Shown here in pieces: positions 10,301 through 25,300 of a DNA stretch of 64,000 bases. Source of the stretch: Rhodoplanes sp. Z2-YC6860. Lineage in GTDB: Bacteria; Pseudomonadota; Alphaproteobacteria; Rhizobiales; Xanthobacteraceae. Location: contig NZ_CP007440.1 of assembly GCF_001579845.1 (NCBI RefSeq), forward strand, positions 3,122,029 to 3,186,028, given 5' to 3'. The first letter of the stretch is position 1, and each line of letters opens with the position of its first letter. The notes below the pieces were generated by a model that worked only from the letters and a program-made list of their open reading frames with translations, searched no databases and had not been told where the DNA came from. Both the position numbers and the translations under genes were made by a program.

Positions 10301-13300
10301 CTGGACTGGAACACGTTCTTCAACAACACGGCGGGGATGACGGTCTCGCCCAGCAGCATCCCGCACGTGGCCGCATTGGTCGACATCGTCGCGACGGGGT
10401 CGATGGCGATCGACATCGACGGGTACGTCCAGGTCTCCGGAAGCTTCGGCTTCAGCAAATTGAGCGGAGTTGGCGTAACGACGGTCACTGACAAAGGTGT
10501 TTCGAGCCAGCAGACCGTCAATGTGGTGACGATCGGGCTCTCGAACGTCGACGTGTTCTTTGGCGACGGACCTTACTTCAAGGATACGACCGGCGACGGG
10601 CAGTTCGATACCGTCAACCCGGACGCGGTCGGACTGCTGCTGCAAAACGTCAACCTGGCTCTTGTACTGGCCAAGGCCGCCAACGGCCTGGGCAGCTACT
10701 ACGCAGTCAGCGCTTCGGCCCAAACGATTAAGCTGCTCGGCCTCGATCTCGGGGGCTCGAGCTCCTTCGACCTCTCGGCCTCGGGCTACCGCATCGAGAT
10801 CAACGGCGGAAGCAAGGGAGTCAACAACGCGGCTGCGATCGATTTCTCCAAGATGACCGGCGGCAAGCTCAGCGTGCCGGTCGGCGGGAGTAAGTTCGTC
10901 GATATTGACTTTACTTCGACCCTGCAGAGGGTCGCGATCGAGAATGCGCGGCTGACCATCGAGAACTACCTCTACGTGTCTGGCGGCCTGGCGCTCACGC
11001 GCCAGAAGGGGCTTGAGGTCAAGCTCGACGACCTCAACGCGACGCCTCTCACCGTCAACGCACTCGAGTTCGGCGCCGGCAGCGTCGACCTCTTCGCCGG
11101 CACCAGTCCCTCACCGTACTTCGCCGACACGGACGGCAACGGCACGATCGACGACGCGGACACCCACCCGACGGGCGCGACAGGTCTGGTGCTCCAGAAC
11201 GTCAACTTCGGCTTCATGATCATGCGCCCGACGCTCACCCCGTCGATCAAGTACGTGGCGCTCAAAGCGACGGCGAGCTTCGCCGGGCTCGTTGGCATCG
11301 ACGACTTCACCCTGTCGGCGTCGGGCATTACGGTCGAATACAACGGTGTGAAGAACCCGACCGACTCGACCGACACGACGGTCGTCGATTTCAAGACGAG
11401 CTTCCCGGATCCGGACGGTACCGGCCCCGGAGTGGCCGGCCTCCCGCTTGACCTCGGCAATGGTACGCTGAATCTCGATTTCGACAGCAAGCGCCTGCTG
11501 GTGAGCATCGCCGAGGCCGACCTGCAGATCTCGTCGTATGTGTTCGTGCATGGCTCGCTCGCGTTCGAGAAGGCCGATGACGTCTCCGTCATGGTGACGG
11601 GTGACACGCTGCCGACCAAGATGTTTGCGACGAACATCGGCGCGAGTGATCTGACGATCTTCGTCGGCGCGAACGGTCCGTACTGGACGGACCTCGACGG
11701 CAGCAACGACATCTCGTGGGCGTTCAACACCGGCTTCGGCGATGCAGCGAGCCGCACCATCACGGCGGGCTCCGTGACGATTGGAACGACGACGTATGGC
11801 GTCAATTCGGTTCTTCCCGCCGGCATAGTCGTAAAGTGGCACCTCGGCGACGATCTCCTGACGGTTGGCGGTGTCACCTACGGCGACAAGAATCACGACA
11901 CCTTCGTGGATGTCGGCGAGACCGGTGAGCTCAACCCGGACGCGGTCGGTTTCACGATCGTGAAAGCAGACCTCGGAATGACGCTCCTCACGCCGCAGAA
12001 CGGAGGCACGACGCGCTACACCACGCTGAAGGCGTCGTCAGATTTCGTCGGCTTCGTCGGGACCGACATCTTCCACTTCGAAGCCTCCTCGGTCGTCGTC
12101 CAGCTCAACCTTGCGACGCGGCCGGGCGTGACCGATCCGCTGCCGGTCGTGAACTTTACCCAATCCTTCCCTGGCGGCCTCAACGGGCTGTTTGCGGTGT
12201 TCGACGCGAACAACGACCACAGCATCTCGACCGCCGAGATGGATGCTGCGCTCATCGCCGGCTATACAGGCCCCGACATCAATACGGTCGATGACCTCGT
12301 CACGCTGCTCGACAAGGGCGGCGCGCCGCCTGCGAACACAAGCGACGGAATACTGCAGGTTTCGGAAGTCGTTTCACAGCTCAAGACGTCGTTCAAAAAC
12401 GCCACCGCGCTCAACCAGACGCAAACGAACCTGGAGCGAATCCAGGCCGCCGATTCCAACAACGACGGCAAGTACGACTCGACCGACCCGGTCGGGTACG
12501 AAGTCAAGACGGGCGGCGAATCCATCTACCTGGATCAGACCCAGCGCCAGATCCACGCTTCTGCCGACAACGTCCAGATCAACGTATCGGACTTCGTCTA
12601 CATCAACGGCAACGTCGCGATCGACCTGGGCAGCCGCGAAACGGTATCGATCCGTACCGGCATCCCCGCCGATATCGGACAGCTGGGCGCCAACCTTGTC
12701 ACGGGCCTGAACAGCGACCTGCACACCTTGGCGGGGGAACTCGAAACCCTGAAGCAGACCGTGGTGGAGAAAATCCAGGGCGCGATCGCCCAGATTCAAA
12801 CGGAGATATTGGGCAACATCAATTCGATCGTCGATTTGATCGTCGCCCAGCTGCACGAGCAGATCGATGCCGCGATCAGCAACGTCACAGGTGCGCTCGC
12901 CAGCCAGGTCCAGGACCTGACTGCTGGCCTTGCCGAGACAATCGGAGGGCAGCTCGACGGCCTGTTCTCGCCAATTACCTCACGTATCCCGGCCCCGCTG
13001 GACAGCCTCGTCAAGCTGCTGCTCAAGCCGGTCAAGGACGAGATCATCGGCTCGATCCAGGACTCGCTCGAGGAGGCGCTGACCGGGGGCCTCGACCGCG
13101 TCGCGAGCTCGGTCTCCACGGTCATCGGAGAGGGCCTCGACAGCGCAGCTCAGGACATCAAGGCGCAGATCGCGGCCGTCATCCAGCCGCAGATCAACCG
13201 GATCACATCGAAGCTCAACCAGCTGTTCCAGCAGGTTTCGGACAAGATCACGCCGGTCTTCAACCGCGTGGAAGGCTTCCTGAAGATCGATATCGGCGAT

Positions 13301-16300
13301 GCCTTCGCCACCATCGACAACGTCCAAGTCGACGTAACGGCGATCGGCTTCAGCAATGCAACGGCATTCGTCGGCGTGGGCGGTCCGTACTGGAGCGACC
13401 TCGACGGCGATCACAAAGTGTCCTGGGCGTTCAACACGGGCACAGGCGATACTGCCAGCCGCAAGATCACGGCCGGCTCCGTGACGATCGACGGGACGAC
13501 CTACGTCGTCGGCGATGTCCTGCCTGCCAACGTCGTGGTTACGCTCAAGAAAACCGACGGCGTGCTGACCTTCGGTAACGCGGCCGCGGGCACGCAAGTG
13601 AGCTACGGCGATAAGAATGGCGACGGCATCGTCGATGCCGGCGAGACCGGCGAGTTGGCCACTGGCGCGATCGGGCTGTTCATCAACAACCTGAACATGG
13701 CGCTCGGCATCTTCCGGCCCGTGGTCGCCAAGCAGCTGCCGACCTTCACGGCGCTGAAGCTGACCGCCGACAGCGCAGGGTTCGTCGGCGGCGACACAGG
13801 CACCTTCGATCTGACCGCGAAAGGCATCACGGTCGAGCTGAACCTCGGCGGGCCGATCGTGCAGGGGGCGGGGCCGCTCGTCGGCAATGCCACGATCGAC
13901 TTCCCGGCGAGCTTCCAGGCGAAAACGAACCCAGTCACTCCGGCCGGATACCCGGTCGCGACAGGAACCACGACCCAGCCGATCTATCTCGACTTCGTGG
14001 GCGAGAAGATCCTCGCACGCGTCGAATGGGTCGAGCTCACCATCTCCCAATTCGTGCATATCGCCGGCAGCTTCTCGTTCGAGAAAGGCGCGATCCAGAC
14101 CGTCAATGTGACCGGCGGCCTGCTGACTGGCGCGGCGAGCGACTTCCTGGACGCTCTCCCGAACGAGATTCCCACAAACCTCATCCCGGCGACCGGCGCG
14201 CCTACGACCGACTTGCAATTCCTGACGATCGGCGCGTCGGACGTACACGCGTTCATCGGCCTGAACGGCCCGTACTGGACGGATCTCGACGGCAGCGAAG
14301 ACGTTTCGTGGGCGTTCAAGACTGGCACAGACACAGCCAGCCGCACCATTACGGCCGGCTCCGTGACGATTGGCGGGATAACGTATGATGCCAGCAACCC
14401 GCTTCTTCCCGCCAACACGGTCGTAAGGTGGCTCCCCAACACCCCGTTCATCACGGTTGGCGGCGTCACCTACGGCGACAAGAATGGCAACCATGTTGCG
14501 GATGTCGGTGAGACCGGCGAGCTCAACGGCAGCGCAACAGGCCTCGTGATCGACGATTTCGATTTCGGCATGGCCATCATGCGGCCGACCAACCCGCTCG
14601 ATTTCGTCAAGTACTTCGCGCTCAAGGCGACAGCGAACGCAGTCAGGCTGGTGGGCGTCGAGGATGTCACCGTCAACGCCGAAAACCTCGAGGTCGAGAT
14701 CAACCAATCCACCCCGGGCATCTATGGCGTGCCGCTGTTCCCGGTCGTCGATTTTGCCACCACGTATCCGAGCGAGCAGCAGGCGCTGTTCGACGTGTTC
14801 GCGGGCGCCGACCACGTCATCTCGACCGCCGAGATGAGCGCTGCGCTCGCCACCGGCTACACGGGTCCCGACCTGACTACGGCAGACGAGCTCGTGGCGC
14901 TGCTCCATGTCGGCGGCGCGCCGCCGGGCACCCTGACCGTCAAGGATGTCATTGGTCAGCTCGCGACTAGCTTCGCGACCGATGCCAAACTGGCCCTGAT
15001 CCAGTCCGCCGACCTCGACAACGACGGCAAGTTCGATCCGGCGGGCTACGAAGTGGATACCGGCGGCACGCCGGTCTACCTGGACATGGATTCAGCGCTG
15101 ATCCGTGCCCAGGGCTTCCTCCAGCTCAGTATCCTCGACAACATTTTCATCACGGGCAGCGTTGCGTTCGAGCTCGGGCCGACGCACCCGGTGACGCTCA
15201 CTAACGGCGATCACAAGACGGTCACGACGATGACGATCGGCGCCGCCGACGTCACCGCGTTCATCGGCGCGAACGGCCCGTACTGGACCGACACCAACGG
15301 CGACCACCAAGTGCAGCCCGGAGAGCTGAACCAGAATTCGGTCGGCTTCGCCATCACCGACCTCGACGTCGGCATCGCGCTGATGGTGTCGACCAATCCC
15401 AAAGATCTTGGCGTCTATCTCGCCGGCAAGCTCAGTGTGCACGACTTCGGGCTGGTCGGCGTCACCAACCTGACGGCGACCGGCACCTTCGACGTCGAGC
15501 TGAACGTGGGCATCGGGGCGTCGGGCCTCGACCTGAACGTCAATCCCATCGATTTCGACACCAGCTTCGATGAGGTGCAGGCGCTATTCAACGTCATCGA
15601 CACGAGCGGCAACCACGTCATCTCGACCGCCGAGATGAACGCTGCGCTCACCGCGGGCTACACCGGCGGCGACGTGACCACGGTGCAGCAACTGCTGCTG
15701 GTCCTGGGCGGGCCGTCTCTCGCCTCAGTGCTCGGCCAGCTCTCCGCATCCTTCAAGACGTCCGATCTGAGCGCCATCAAGGCTGCCGACGCGGACGGCG
15801 ACGGCAGGCTCAACATCAGTGAGCTGCAAACGCTGTTCAACCTCATCGACACGAGCGGCGACAGCAAACTCGAGGCGTCCGAGCTCAACGCTGCTCTTCC
15901 CGCAGGCTACAGCGGTGCCACTCTGGATACGGTGCAGGACCTGCTGTCGGCCCTGTATCTCGGCGCCGCGCCGCCGGCCAGCGCGCTATCTCTCGCCTCG
16001 GTGCTGGGCAAGCTCTCCACGTCCTTCAAGACCGCCCATCTGAGCGCCATCCAGGCGGCCGACTTCAACGTCGACGGCAAGCTCGACTTTGGCTTCAACG
16101 TCAATACCGGTAATCCCGCTGCCCCCGTCGTACTCGACTTCAACGATTTCCTGGTCAGCATTCACCTCGGCGGCGTGATCGAGCTCAAAGACGTATTCCG
16201 CATGACCGGGTTGTTCCTGTTCGATGCGGACACATCCGGTCTGAAAGCCTTCGTCGCTGCGGGCCTCGAGATCGGCCCCGACATCGGCAGCAGCAACCAG

Positions 16301-19300
16301 ATCCTCGCCATGAACGCCCTCGGGGCGTTGGTGATCACCCACGCCGGCGTTGCGGCCGACATCGAAGTTTCGGTTTCCATCGGCGGCGCGTTGAGCGACG
16401 TTCTCCAGCTGAATGCGAAGGCGCGGCTCCTGCTCAACACCACGGGCCAGGATCTGACGATCACCATCCCCAAAAACTATGTCGACTTCCTGGTTGGCAA
16501 CAGCTCGATCCCCGATTCGCCGGATTTGGATGCCACGCTGATCAGCAGTCTGACAACTGAGCTCAGCAACCGGCTTACCTTAAACGCGGACGGCTCAGCG
16601 ACCTTTACAATCAGCGGCACGGCGCCTGACGCAACGACGCCCGGGTTCTACCTGGTCGTCACCTTCCATGCCGATCTGACCATCGTCCGCACTTTCGTGA
16701 TCGAGGCCGACTTCCGGCTCGAGATCACTGACCAGAAATTCGATCTTGGATTCGATGGAAAGTTGAAGCTTGGCGGTTTTGGCAGCTTCGACGTGTCAGG
16801 CGGCGCCGTCATAGATTCCAACGGGTTTGCCGCCTACGGCTCGCTCACGGTTGATATCAATCTCCTGAGTCTTGTCCACATCACCGGCTCGGCGGAGCTG
16901 AAGATCAATACGGCGACAAGCGGCGACCCTGTCACGGTCAACGGTCACGATATTGCGAAGAACACCTACCTGGTCTCCATCCAGTCCTCCGTAACCCTGT
17001 TCGGCATCGTCAAAGGATCGGGGGACCTCGAGGTCGGCGTGGATAACGGCGTGTTCGTGATCAACGTGAAAGACCTCTCGGTCGACTTGTTCATCCTCAA
17101 CGTCGGTATCTCGGGCTACATCCGCAGCGATGGCCAGTTCAATCTGACCGGAAGCCTTTCGCTACCCAGTTCGCTGAGGAGTGACGATTTCGGGATCACC
17201 GGCAGTCTCTCCGTTACGATCAGCAATTCCGGTTTCAAGGCTCATGGCGACGTCGGCCTCATCGTTTTCGGACAAAGCTTCAATGTCGCTTCCGCCGATT
17301 TGAGTGTTACCTTCGATTCGTCCGATCCTTCCAATTCTTCGGTCTCGATCAGGGCGGAAGGACCGCTCGGCGTCTATGTCCAGGTCACGATTGACAAGAG
17401 CGGCTTTAGTATCACTGGCGGGCTGGGTTTCCTTGACAACCTGATCGATGCCGTCAAGGACGCCGTCAACGCGGCTGTCACTGCCGTGGGCGATGCCGTC
17501 GTTACGGCTGCGAACGCCGTAGCCGGCGCCTTCACCGATCTGGGCAACGCGATTCTGGATCTCGGGAACACCATCGGCGATGCGATCGCCGGCTTTGTTG
17601 GGGATGTCGGGGACTTCCTCAGCGGTATTGCCGACTCGATTGCGCAGGCCTTCAGCAGCAGCAGGACCATCGCAATAACCTTCCCGCCGACGGCGAAGTA
17701 TTCCTATTCGACCGCGTTGTCCGATTCAGATCACACCCTGACCATCGATATGAGCGGTGGCGACAACACGGGGTTGTTTGCGGATTCGCCGCTTTCATTG
17801 GCCGTCGTCAATGGCCAGTTGGTCGTGGACGGGCCGGATGCTTCCGAGACGCTCCTGGTGGCAGAGCGGCAGCACCAGACGAGAAGCTGGGACTGGGGCG
17901 GGGCCCACTGGGGCAGCTGGCACAACGACGGCGATCCGTATGGATTCGTCTACGCAAACATCAAGTATTCGAACATGAAGGCTTTCGACAACATAACGAA
18001 GGTCATCATCCTCGGAACGAGCGGGAACGACACCATCATTTTCGATACGGCCAGCATCACCCAAGATGCGGTGGTCTACGGCTATGCCGGCAACGACACC
18101 ATCATAACGGGCAACGGAAATGACTACGTCGATGGCGGCGACGGCAACGACATCATCTACACCTACGGAGGCAACGATGTTGTTTACGGAGGCAACGGCA
18201 ACGACACCATCGTCAGCGGAACCGGAAACGACACGGTTTACGGCGGAGATGGAAACGACGTTATCGATGAAAGCCAGAACAGGGGCAACAATCCGAAGGC
18301 TCTGATTAACGAGACCAACACCCTGAACGGTGGCGCCGGCAATGACGTCATCCTCGGTTCTCCGGGCAAAGACACCATCGACGGCGGGACTGGCAACGAT
18401 ACCATCACCGGCCTCGCCAATGACGACACCTATGTGTTCGAGAACGGCTACGGCAAGGATGTGTTTGCCGACTTCTCCGGCAAGGCGTACCTGGATTTCA
18501 GTGCCGTAACGGACAACCTCGTCATCGGGATATCGGATGGCCAGCCTGGCGACGGGCTTGAGGTTGACGAAGGCACAGGAAATTCGTTCTCGATCCAAGG
18601 TTTCATCTTCATTCAGCAGCAAACGAACTACAGCGATTTCCAGATCGCTCAGCTGAAGACCGGGACGGGCAACGACCATCTGACGGCGACCGCGCTGCCG
18701 CTGTACGCGCTGAATATCGTCGATGCCGGCGGCCACGACACCTACGACTTCGATCTCGACCAGGCGGACGTCGCTCAGAGTGTTGCCAGGGTCGACATCG
18801 TCGACAACGGCGGCAGTCCGGACCTGGTCAATCTGGATGTCGATTCGACGGATTTGACGGACCCCGCCCATCCGACGCACTTCGATATCTACCTCCATCC
18901 GCAGGAGGTGCTGCTGAACCATCTGGACCTGACGTTCAACACCGGCGTCGAGCAGCTGCACCTGACCGATCGCGCGGCAGCGACCGCCATCACGACCAAG
19001 CCTGGCAGCGGCTTCAGCACGCTTCTGATCAAGACCGGCGTCACCATTACTCAAGCCAGCGGCGGCGATATCGAACTGGACGCGAGGGGCGACTTCACCC
19101 AGCAGGCCGGCTCGCTCATCGAGACGACTGAAAACGTCGTGATCTACAGCGATGTCGATGATGTCGCCCCGCCGGGCGCCGTGATCACGCTGTTTGGCCC
19201 GATCAACGCGAACCACGTGACGGTCTACGGCACCGACGACAACGACACTGTGAACGTCGGCAGAGTTACCAGCCCAACGGATGTGTATGCCGGTGCCGGA

Positions 19301-22300
19301 GACGACACGATCAATGTCGGGACGCCTGCCCCGGGCACGGTGGATGGAATCAACGGCAACCTCAATGTTCACGGAGAGGATGGTTCCGACACCCTCAACA
19401 TCGACGACACCGGCGACGGCAGCGCCAACACCGGAACCCTGACGGCGACGACGATCGCGGGTCTCGATATGACCGGCATCATCACCTACGACTCCTTCGT
19501 GGCCGTGAACGTCGGCCTGGGCACGGCAGACGACGACTTCACGATCGAAAGCACGCACGCCGGCACGACCGTCGTGAACGGCAACAACGGCAACGACGTC
19601 TTCAACATCCAGACGATCAGCGGGCCGACGACCGTCAACGGCGGCAACGGCTCCGACACGTTCAATGTCGGCAGCAAGGCACCGGCGACGGGTGGCGTCG
19701 TCGACGGGATCGCCGCATCGCTGACGCTCAACGGCAACGCCCCGACGACCGGCAGCGATTGGCTCAATGTGGATGAAACCGGCGACACGAAGGACAACAC
19801 CGGCACGCTGACCTCGACCCAGATCACCGGCCTCGGCATGGCGGTCGGCATCACCTACGGCACCATCGAGCACGTGGTGATCTCCCTCGGCAGCGGCAAC
19901 GACCAATTCACCATCGAGGCCACGCACGACGTCGCGACCCCGACTTCCGAGGATGTCACCCTCAACGCCGGCCCGGGCGCGGATACGGTCGACATCAACG
20001 ACGCGACCATGACCGGGGCGCTGGTCGTCAATGGCGAGGCTGGCGATGACACGATCAATATGAACGGGGCCGGGGCGAGCGGCGGGTCGACTCTCAACGG
20101 GAATGACGGCGACGACATCATCAACCTGAATGCGGTGATCGGCCCGGTGACCGTGAATGGCGGCAATGACGCCGACACGGTGAACGTCAACGACGTGACC
20201 GACGTGCTGGTGGTCAATGGCGGGGCGGGCGGCGACACGATCAACGTCAACGCCACCCGTGCCGGCAGCAAGTCGACGCTCAATGGCGATGCCGGCGACG
20301 ACGTATTCAACGTGCGCGCCATGAACGGTCCCGTCGACGTGAACGGCGGTGCCGATAACGACACAATCAACGTGGCGGACAAGGCCCCGTTGTTGCCAGC
20401 CGGCCCGCGGACCACGCCGACCGGCACGATCGATGACATCAACGCGCTGCTCAACGTGGACGGCGGCGGCGGGACGTTGGATGCCCTGAACATCGACGAC
20501 TCGGCCGCGGCGACGAACGACAAGAGCGGTACGCTGACCGACGACACGCTGAGCGGCCTCGAGCTCGAGGTCCCAATCCACTATCTAGGCCTCGAGAAGC
20601 TGAGCATCTGGCTCGGGTCTGGGGCCAACACGTTCACGATCAACAGCACGCACGCCGGCGAGACCACCGTCTACACGGCGAAGGGCAACGACACCGTCTA
20701 CATCAACGGTGCGAGCGGACTTCTGACCGTGAACGGCGAGGAGGGCGACGACACGTTCGACGTGCGTGCGACGGGCCTCGGCAGCGAGGTGCACCTGAAC
20801 GGCCAGGAGGGCAGCGATACTTTCAACCTGAGCGACCTGTCGCCGGCGCTGCCCGCGGCGTACCCGGCGACGCTGCCGCCGCCCGCAGCCACGACGTCCG
20901 GCAAGATCGACTCCATCAACGGTCTAGTGGTGATCGACGGCGGCCTCGGGGCCGGGGACGACGATGTCATCAACATCGACGACTCGGCGAATACGGCCAA
21001 CAAGGCCGGCACGCTGACATCGAGCACGCTGCGCGGGCTCGATATGGAAGGCGGCGTGGACTACGCCAATGCCGAAGAGTTCAACCTGTGGCTCGGTACG
21101 GGCACCGACGGGTTGTACATCGATAGCACGCACGCTGGGACGACCAACGTGTTCATGGGCGACGGCAACGCGACCGTGAACCAGCGCGACGACACGGTCG
21201 CGATCAGGAGCATCGGCGGCACCACCACGATCCATGGCCAGGGCGGCAACGACTTCTTCTACGTGAACGTCCAGCCCACCGCCGCGAACGACAACGACCC
21301 TGGCTTCTTCGCGCAGCTCAAGCTCGCCGCCGCCGCCACAGCTAATGACAACCTGTTCAATGCGCTGTTCCAGCGCACCAATGCGAACGGGATCGGCGGG
21401 GTCCTCAACCTGCACGGCGAGGGCGGCAGCGATCAGTACACGGTGGACCTTGCCGGCGAAGGCGATGCGCTGATCAACGTGCTCGACAACGGCGCGCCGA
21501 ACGACGGCGTCGACACGCTGATCGTCAACGGCGCGGATAAGGTGATCGGCCTCGCCAACAACCCGAACGACACGTTCCTGCTGCGGCGCGATCTCGTGGC
21601 GCTCGTCAATACCTTCGTTCAGGGAACCGGATTCACGCACGTCGAGCGCGTGAACTACGACGAGAACATCAACGCGCGGCTGATCGTCAACGGCCTCGGC
21701 GGGGACGACACGTTCGTGGTCGACGACAACAGCGCCATTACCACGCTGGATGGCGGGGACGGCAACGACACCTTCCAGATCGGTCAGGTGTTTGGCTTGC
21801 CGCGCACGACCGCGGCCGGTCTCGATGCCGCGGACACGTTCGATACGACGCCGGTGATCATCGGCCTGATCCGCGACCCGGTGACGAACGCGGTCCTGTT
21901 CGACCCGACGTCGTTCGACCCGATCAACGGCGTGCTGTCGCAAACGACGATCGATGCGATCAACGCCGCGATCGCCCACCAGGCGGCGCTTGGGCTGGCA
22001 CTCAACGGCATCGCGTACGTCAGCCAGGGTGTCACGTATGCGACAACCGTGTTCGGTGGCGCGGGTGCAGACACGTTCAATGTGTACCACAACAAGGGCA
22101 CGCTGCGGCTCGAGGGCGAGGAGGGCAACGATGTGTTCACGGTCCGAGCGTTCGTGACGCTCGACCTGTCGAAGCAGGGGAATACCGAAGTCAACGGCGG
22201 CGACGGTGCCGATACCATCAACTACGCGGTCAATGCGCCGGTCAGCCTCGACGGCGGCCCGGGCTTCGACAAGGTCGTCGTACTCGGCACGCCGTTCAAC

Positions 22301-25300
22301 GACAACTTCGTGGTCACCAGCCAAGGGATCTTCGGCGGCGGCCTGAATGTGGCATTCGACAATATCGAGAGCGCGGAACTCGATACGCTCGAAGGCAATG
22401 ACACGATCTACGTTCTTGGGACCAACCCGAACATCATCACGACGGTGATCGGCGGGCTGGGAAGCGACACGATCCAGGTCATGGGCGACGTGACCAAGCC
22501 GATCGCCAGCGGCGGGCAGGGCAGCTCGGGCGAGATCACGCAAGGACTCTCGAGCGGCGACCCGAACTACAATAATGTCGGCGCCGACGGCGTGGCCGTC
22601 AGCGTGCTTTCGCCCGCCGCCGACAGCCTTGTCAAGATCGAACCCTCCGGCGCTCCGTTAACCGCGGCCGAAGGCGGTGACGCGACATTCTACTTCATCA
22701 GCCTGGTCTCGCCGGATGCCAGTGCGCTGGCGAGCAAACCTGTGTACCTCACAGTCTCCGCGGGAGTGGCGAGCAGCGCGGACCGCGCGAACGGCGGCGC
22801 GGGCGTGCTCGTGTCGACCGACGGCACGACGTTCACGAATGCCGTCGTCCTGACGTTCGATGGCGCAACCGCGACGAAACAATTCAAGATCTGGGTCAAG
22901 GCAATCGACGATACCGCCGCTGAAGGCCCTCGGGTCGCGCTGATCAGCCACAGCATCGTCACCAATAATCCGACGTACAAAGGCCTTGCGCTGGCCGATA
23001 TCTTCGTCAACGTCGTCGACAACGATCAGCCCGGCTTGGATATCCGGAACCTCGTCGCGGATACCTTGGCGCCGGATACGTCGACACAGATTCTCGAGGG
23101 TGCGTCCGGCTTCAGCGACGTCTACTCGGTTGCGCTGACCGCCGCGCCGGTCGTGGGTGAAATCGTCACCGTGACCCTGTCAGCCGACGACAAGCGGGTC
23201 ACGGCCAAGTCGAAGGACACGAATCTTTCGCAACTGACGTTCACGGCCGACAACTGGAATAAGCCGCAGTACGTGGTCGTGAGTGCGAGCGACGACAGCG
23301 TTGTCGAGGGTACCGTGCTCTCGACGATCACGCACCAGATTACCAGCACGGGGGGTAAGTACTCTGCGTTCCCGAGCGCCGGCTCTCCGAAACTGACCGT
23401 GACGGTCTACGACGACGAAACGCCGGGCCTCATCGTGCAGGAGACCGACGGCTCAACGACGGTCGTCGAGAACGGCGCGAACGACTCTTACAGCGTGCGG
23501 TTGACGAGCCAACCGAGCAGCGATGTGACGCTGACGATGCGCGCCGACCAGCAGACATTCCTCTCCGGCGCTGGTGTCCAGATCGTCGATCAGTCGGGCA
23601 CGAAGCCGTACTTCGAATACTCGTTCACGTTCACGGCGGCCAATTGGAACAAGTGGCAGGTCATCAACGTCAGCGCGAACACGGCGTTCGTCGGCACCAA
23701 TAGCGGGCTCAAGGCCTTCCCGCCGCAGGTTCAGAACCTCGACCAGATTCGCGGCCCGCTGATCATCGAAGGCGGCGTCGGCTCCAACGTGGATCGGTCG
23801 CTCAGTCCGCCCGTGCTACTGCCGAACGAGATCGATTCGCCCAGCCTTCAGGTCGGCGGCAACGTGGCGAGCGAGTCGAATGACATCGACACGTTGAACG
23901 TCTTCAACACGGACACCACCGGTGCCGACGTCGGCCGGCTGTACTACCGCACGACCGACGCCGCCGGTCATTCGATCGTCAACGGCGGCCTCGCGCTGAC
24001 CGGCTTTAAGATGGGCGGCGACCTCGTTGCGAACCAAGGCACTGCCGCAGCTCCGGATTTGCTCTACTTTGGTGGCGGCATCACCTACAACGGCCTCGAA
24101 GTCGTCGACATTCTGCTCGGCAAGGGCAACGACACGCTGACGATCGACGATACGGGCGATCGCGACGAGAAGGCGGGTGTCTCTCCCGACCCGGCGACAA
24201 TCACTGCGGTCCACGGCGGCGGCGGCGACGACACGATCATCGCAAACAACCGGGGCCACGGCCCGCTGGTGATCTACGGCGATACGTCGGACGACGGCGT
24301 CAGCTACAGCAACGACCAGCCGGCCGCATCGGACAGCGGCACGAAATTCAACAACCCAGGCAACGACACGATCGATGCGTCCGCGATGCCCGCATACAAC
24401 GACGGCTTCGTTGGCGTGGTGATTTACGGCGGCCCTGGCAATGACACCATCTACGGCAGCCAGGGCAACGACCAGCTCGCAGGTGGCTCCGGGGACGACA
24501 CGATCCACGCGGGGGCAGGCAATGACAACGTCTACGGAGATGCGGCGTTCAATGTGAACCTCCAGCTCTTCGCGCAGGACCAGATCGCGCGGTTCAACGC
24601 CAACGACCCGGCCCAATTCGCCGAGATCAATGCGATGTTCACGGTGGCAACGACACCGGCACCGGGAGCTGACCATCTGTATGGCGACGACGGGGCGGAT
24701 ATCATCCTCGGCGACCAGGGCATCATCACTCAGACGAGCGGCACGCGGCGGATCGAGACGACAGGTGCGATCGCGCGCATCGAGACCACGCGCGAGGATG
24801 TCGGCGGCGCCGACACGATTCAGGGCAACGCCGGAAACGACATCATTCTTGGCGGTGCGGCGGGCGACACGATCGATGCGGGCGAAGGCAACAACATCGT
24901 CTTCGGCGATCACGGCTATATCGATTACGTCGGTACCGACAGCGATCCCTCGGACATCGACGCGATCGTCAGCACGTCGACGACTGCTTACGGTGGTGCC
25001 GACCAGATCACGGCCGGCGCAGGGCAGGACATCATCATCGGCGGTCGTTTCGGCGACACGATCAACGCGGGCGACGGCGACAACCTGGTGATCGGCGATA
25101 GTGGCCGCATCCTGGCCGCGACGTCTGGCGCCCCGCAACTCGCCGGCCTGCCGATTACACTCGGCACCGTGGAAACGATTGAGGTCTCGGACGGCGGCAA
25201 CGACTCGATCGTTACCGGCGCCGGGAACGACATCGTGCTCGGTGGCGCGCAATCGGACGACATCCGCGCCGGTGCCGGAAACGACATCGTGCTCGGAGAC

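Larger units (their letters stand above)
11640..15390 (+). repeat. Dispersed PYWTDLDG / SWAFNTG / YGDKNGD modules
   Basis: Related modules of about 105 residues begin near 11640, 13320 and 14220, each with FVGANGPYWTDLDG, SWAFNTG, a TITAGSVTI strand and a YGDKNxDxxxDxGETGEL loop. A short fourth version at about 15230-15380 keeps PYWTDTNGDHQVQPGELN but lacks the SWAFNTG insert. The acidic loops resemble DxDxDG calcium sites. Confidence 0.8.

Noticed and set aside
4470-10340. CRISPR-like or mobile-element repeats
   Set aside because: The periodic repeats are 516 and 588 bases, in frame and coding throughout, without spacers, terminal inverted repeats or a transposase.
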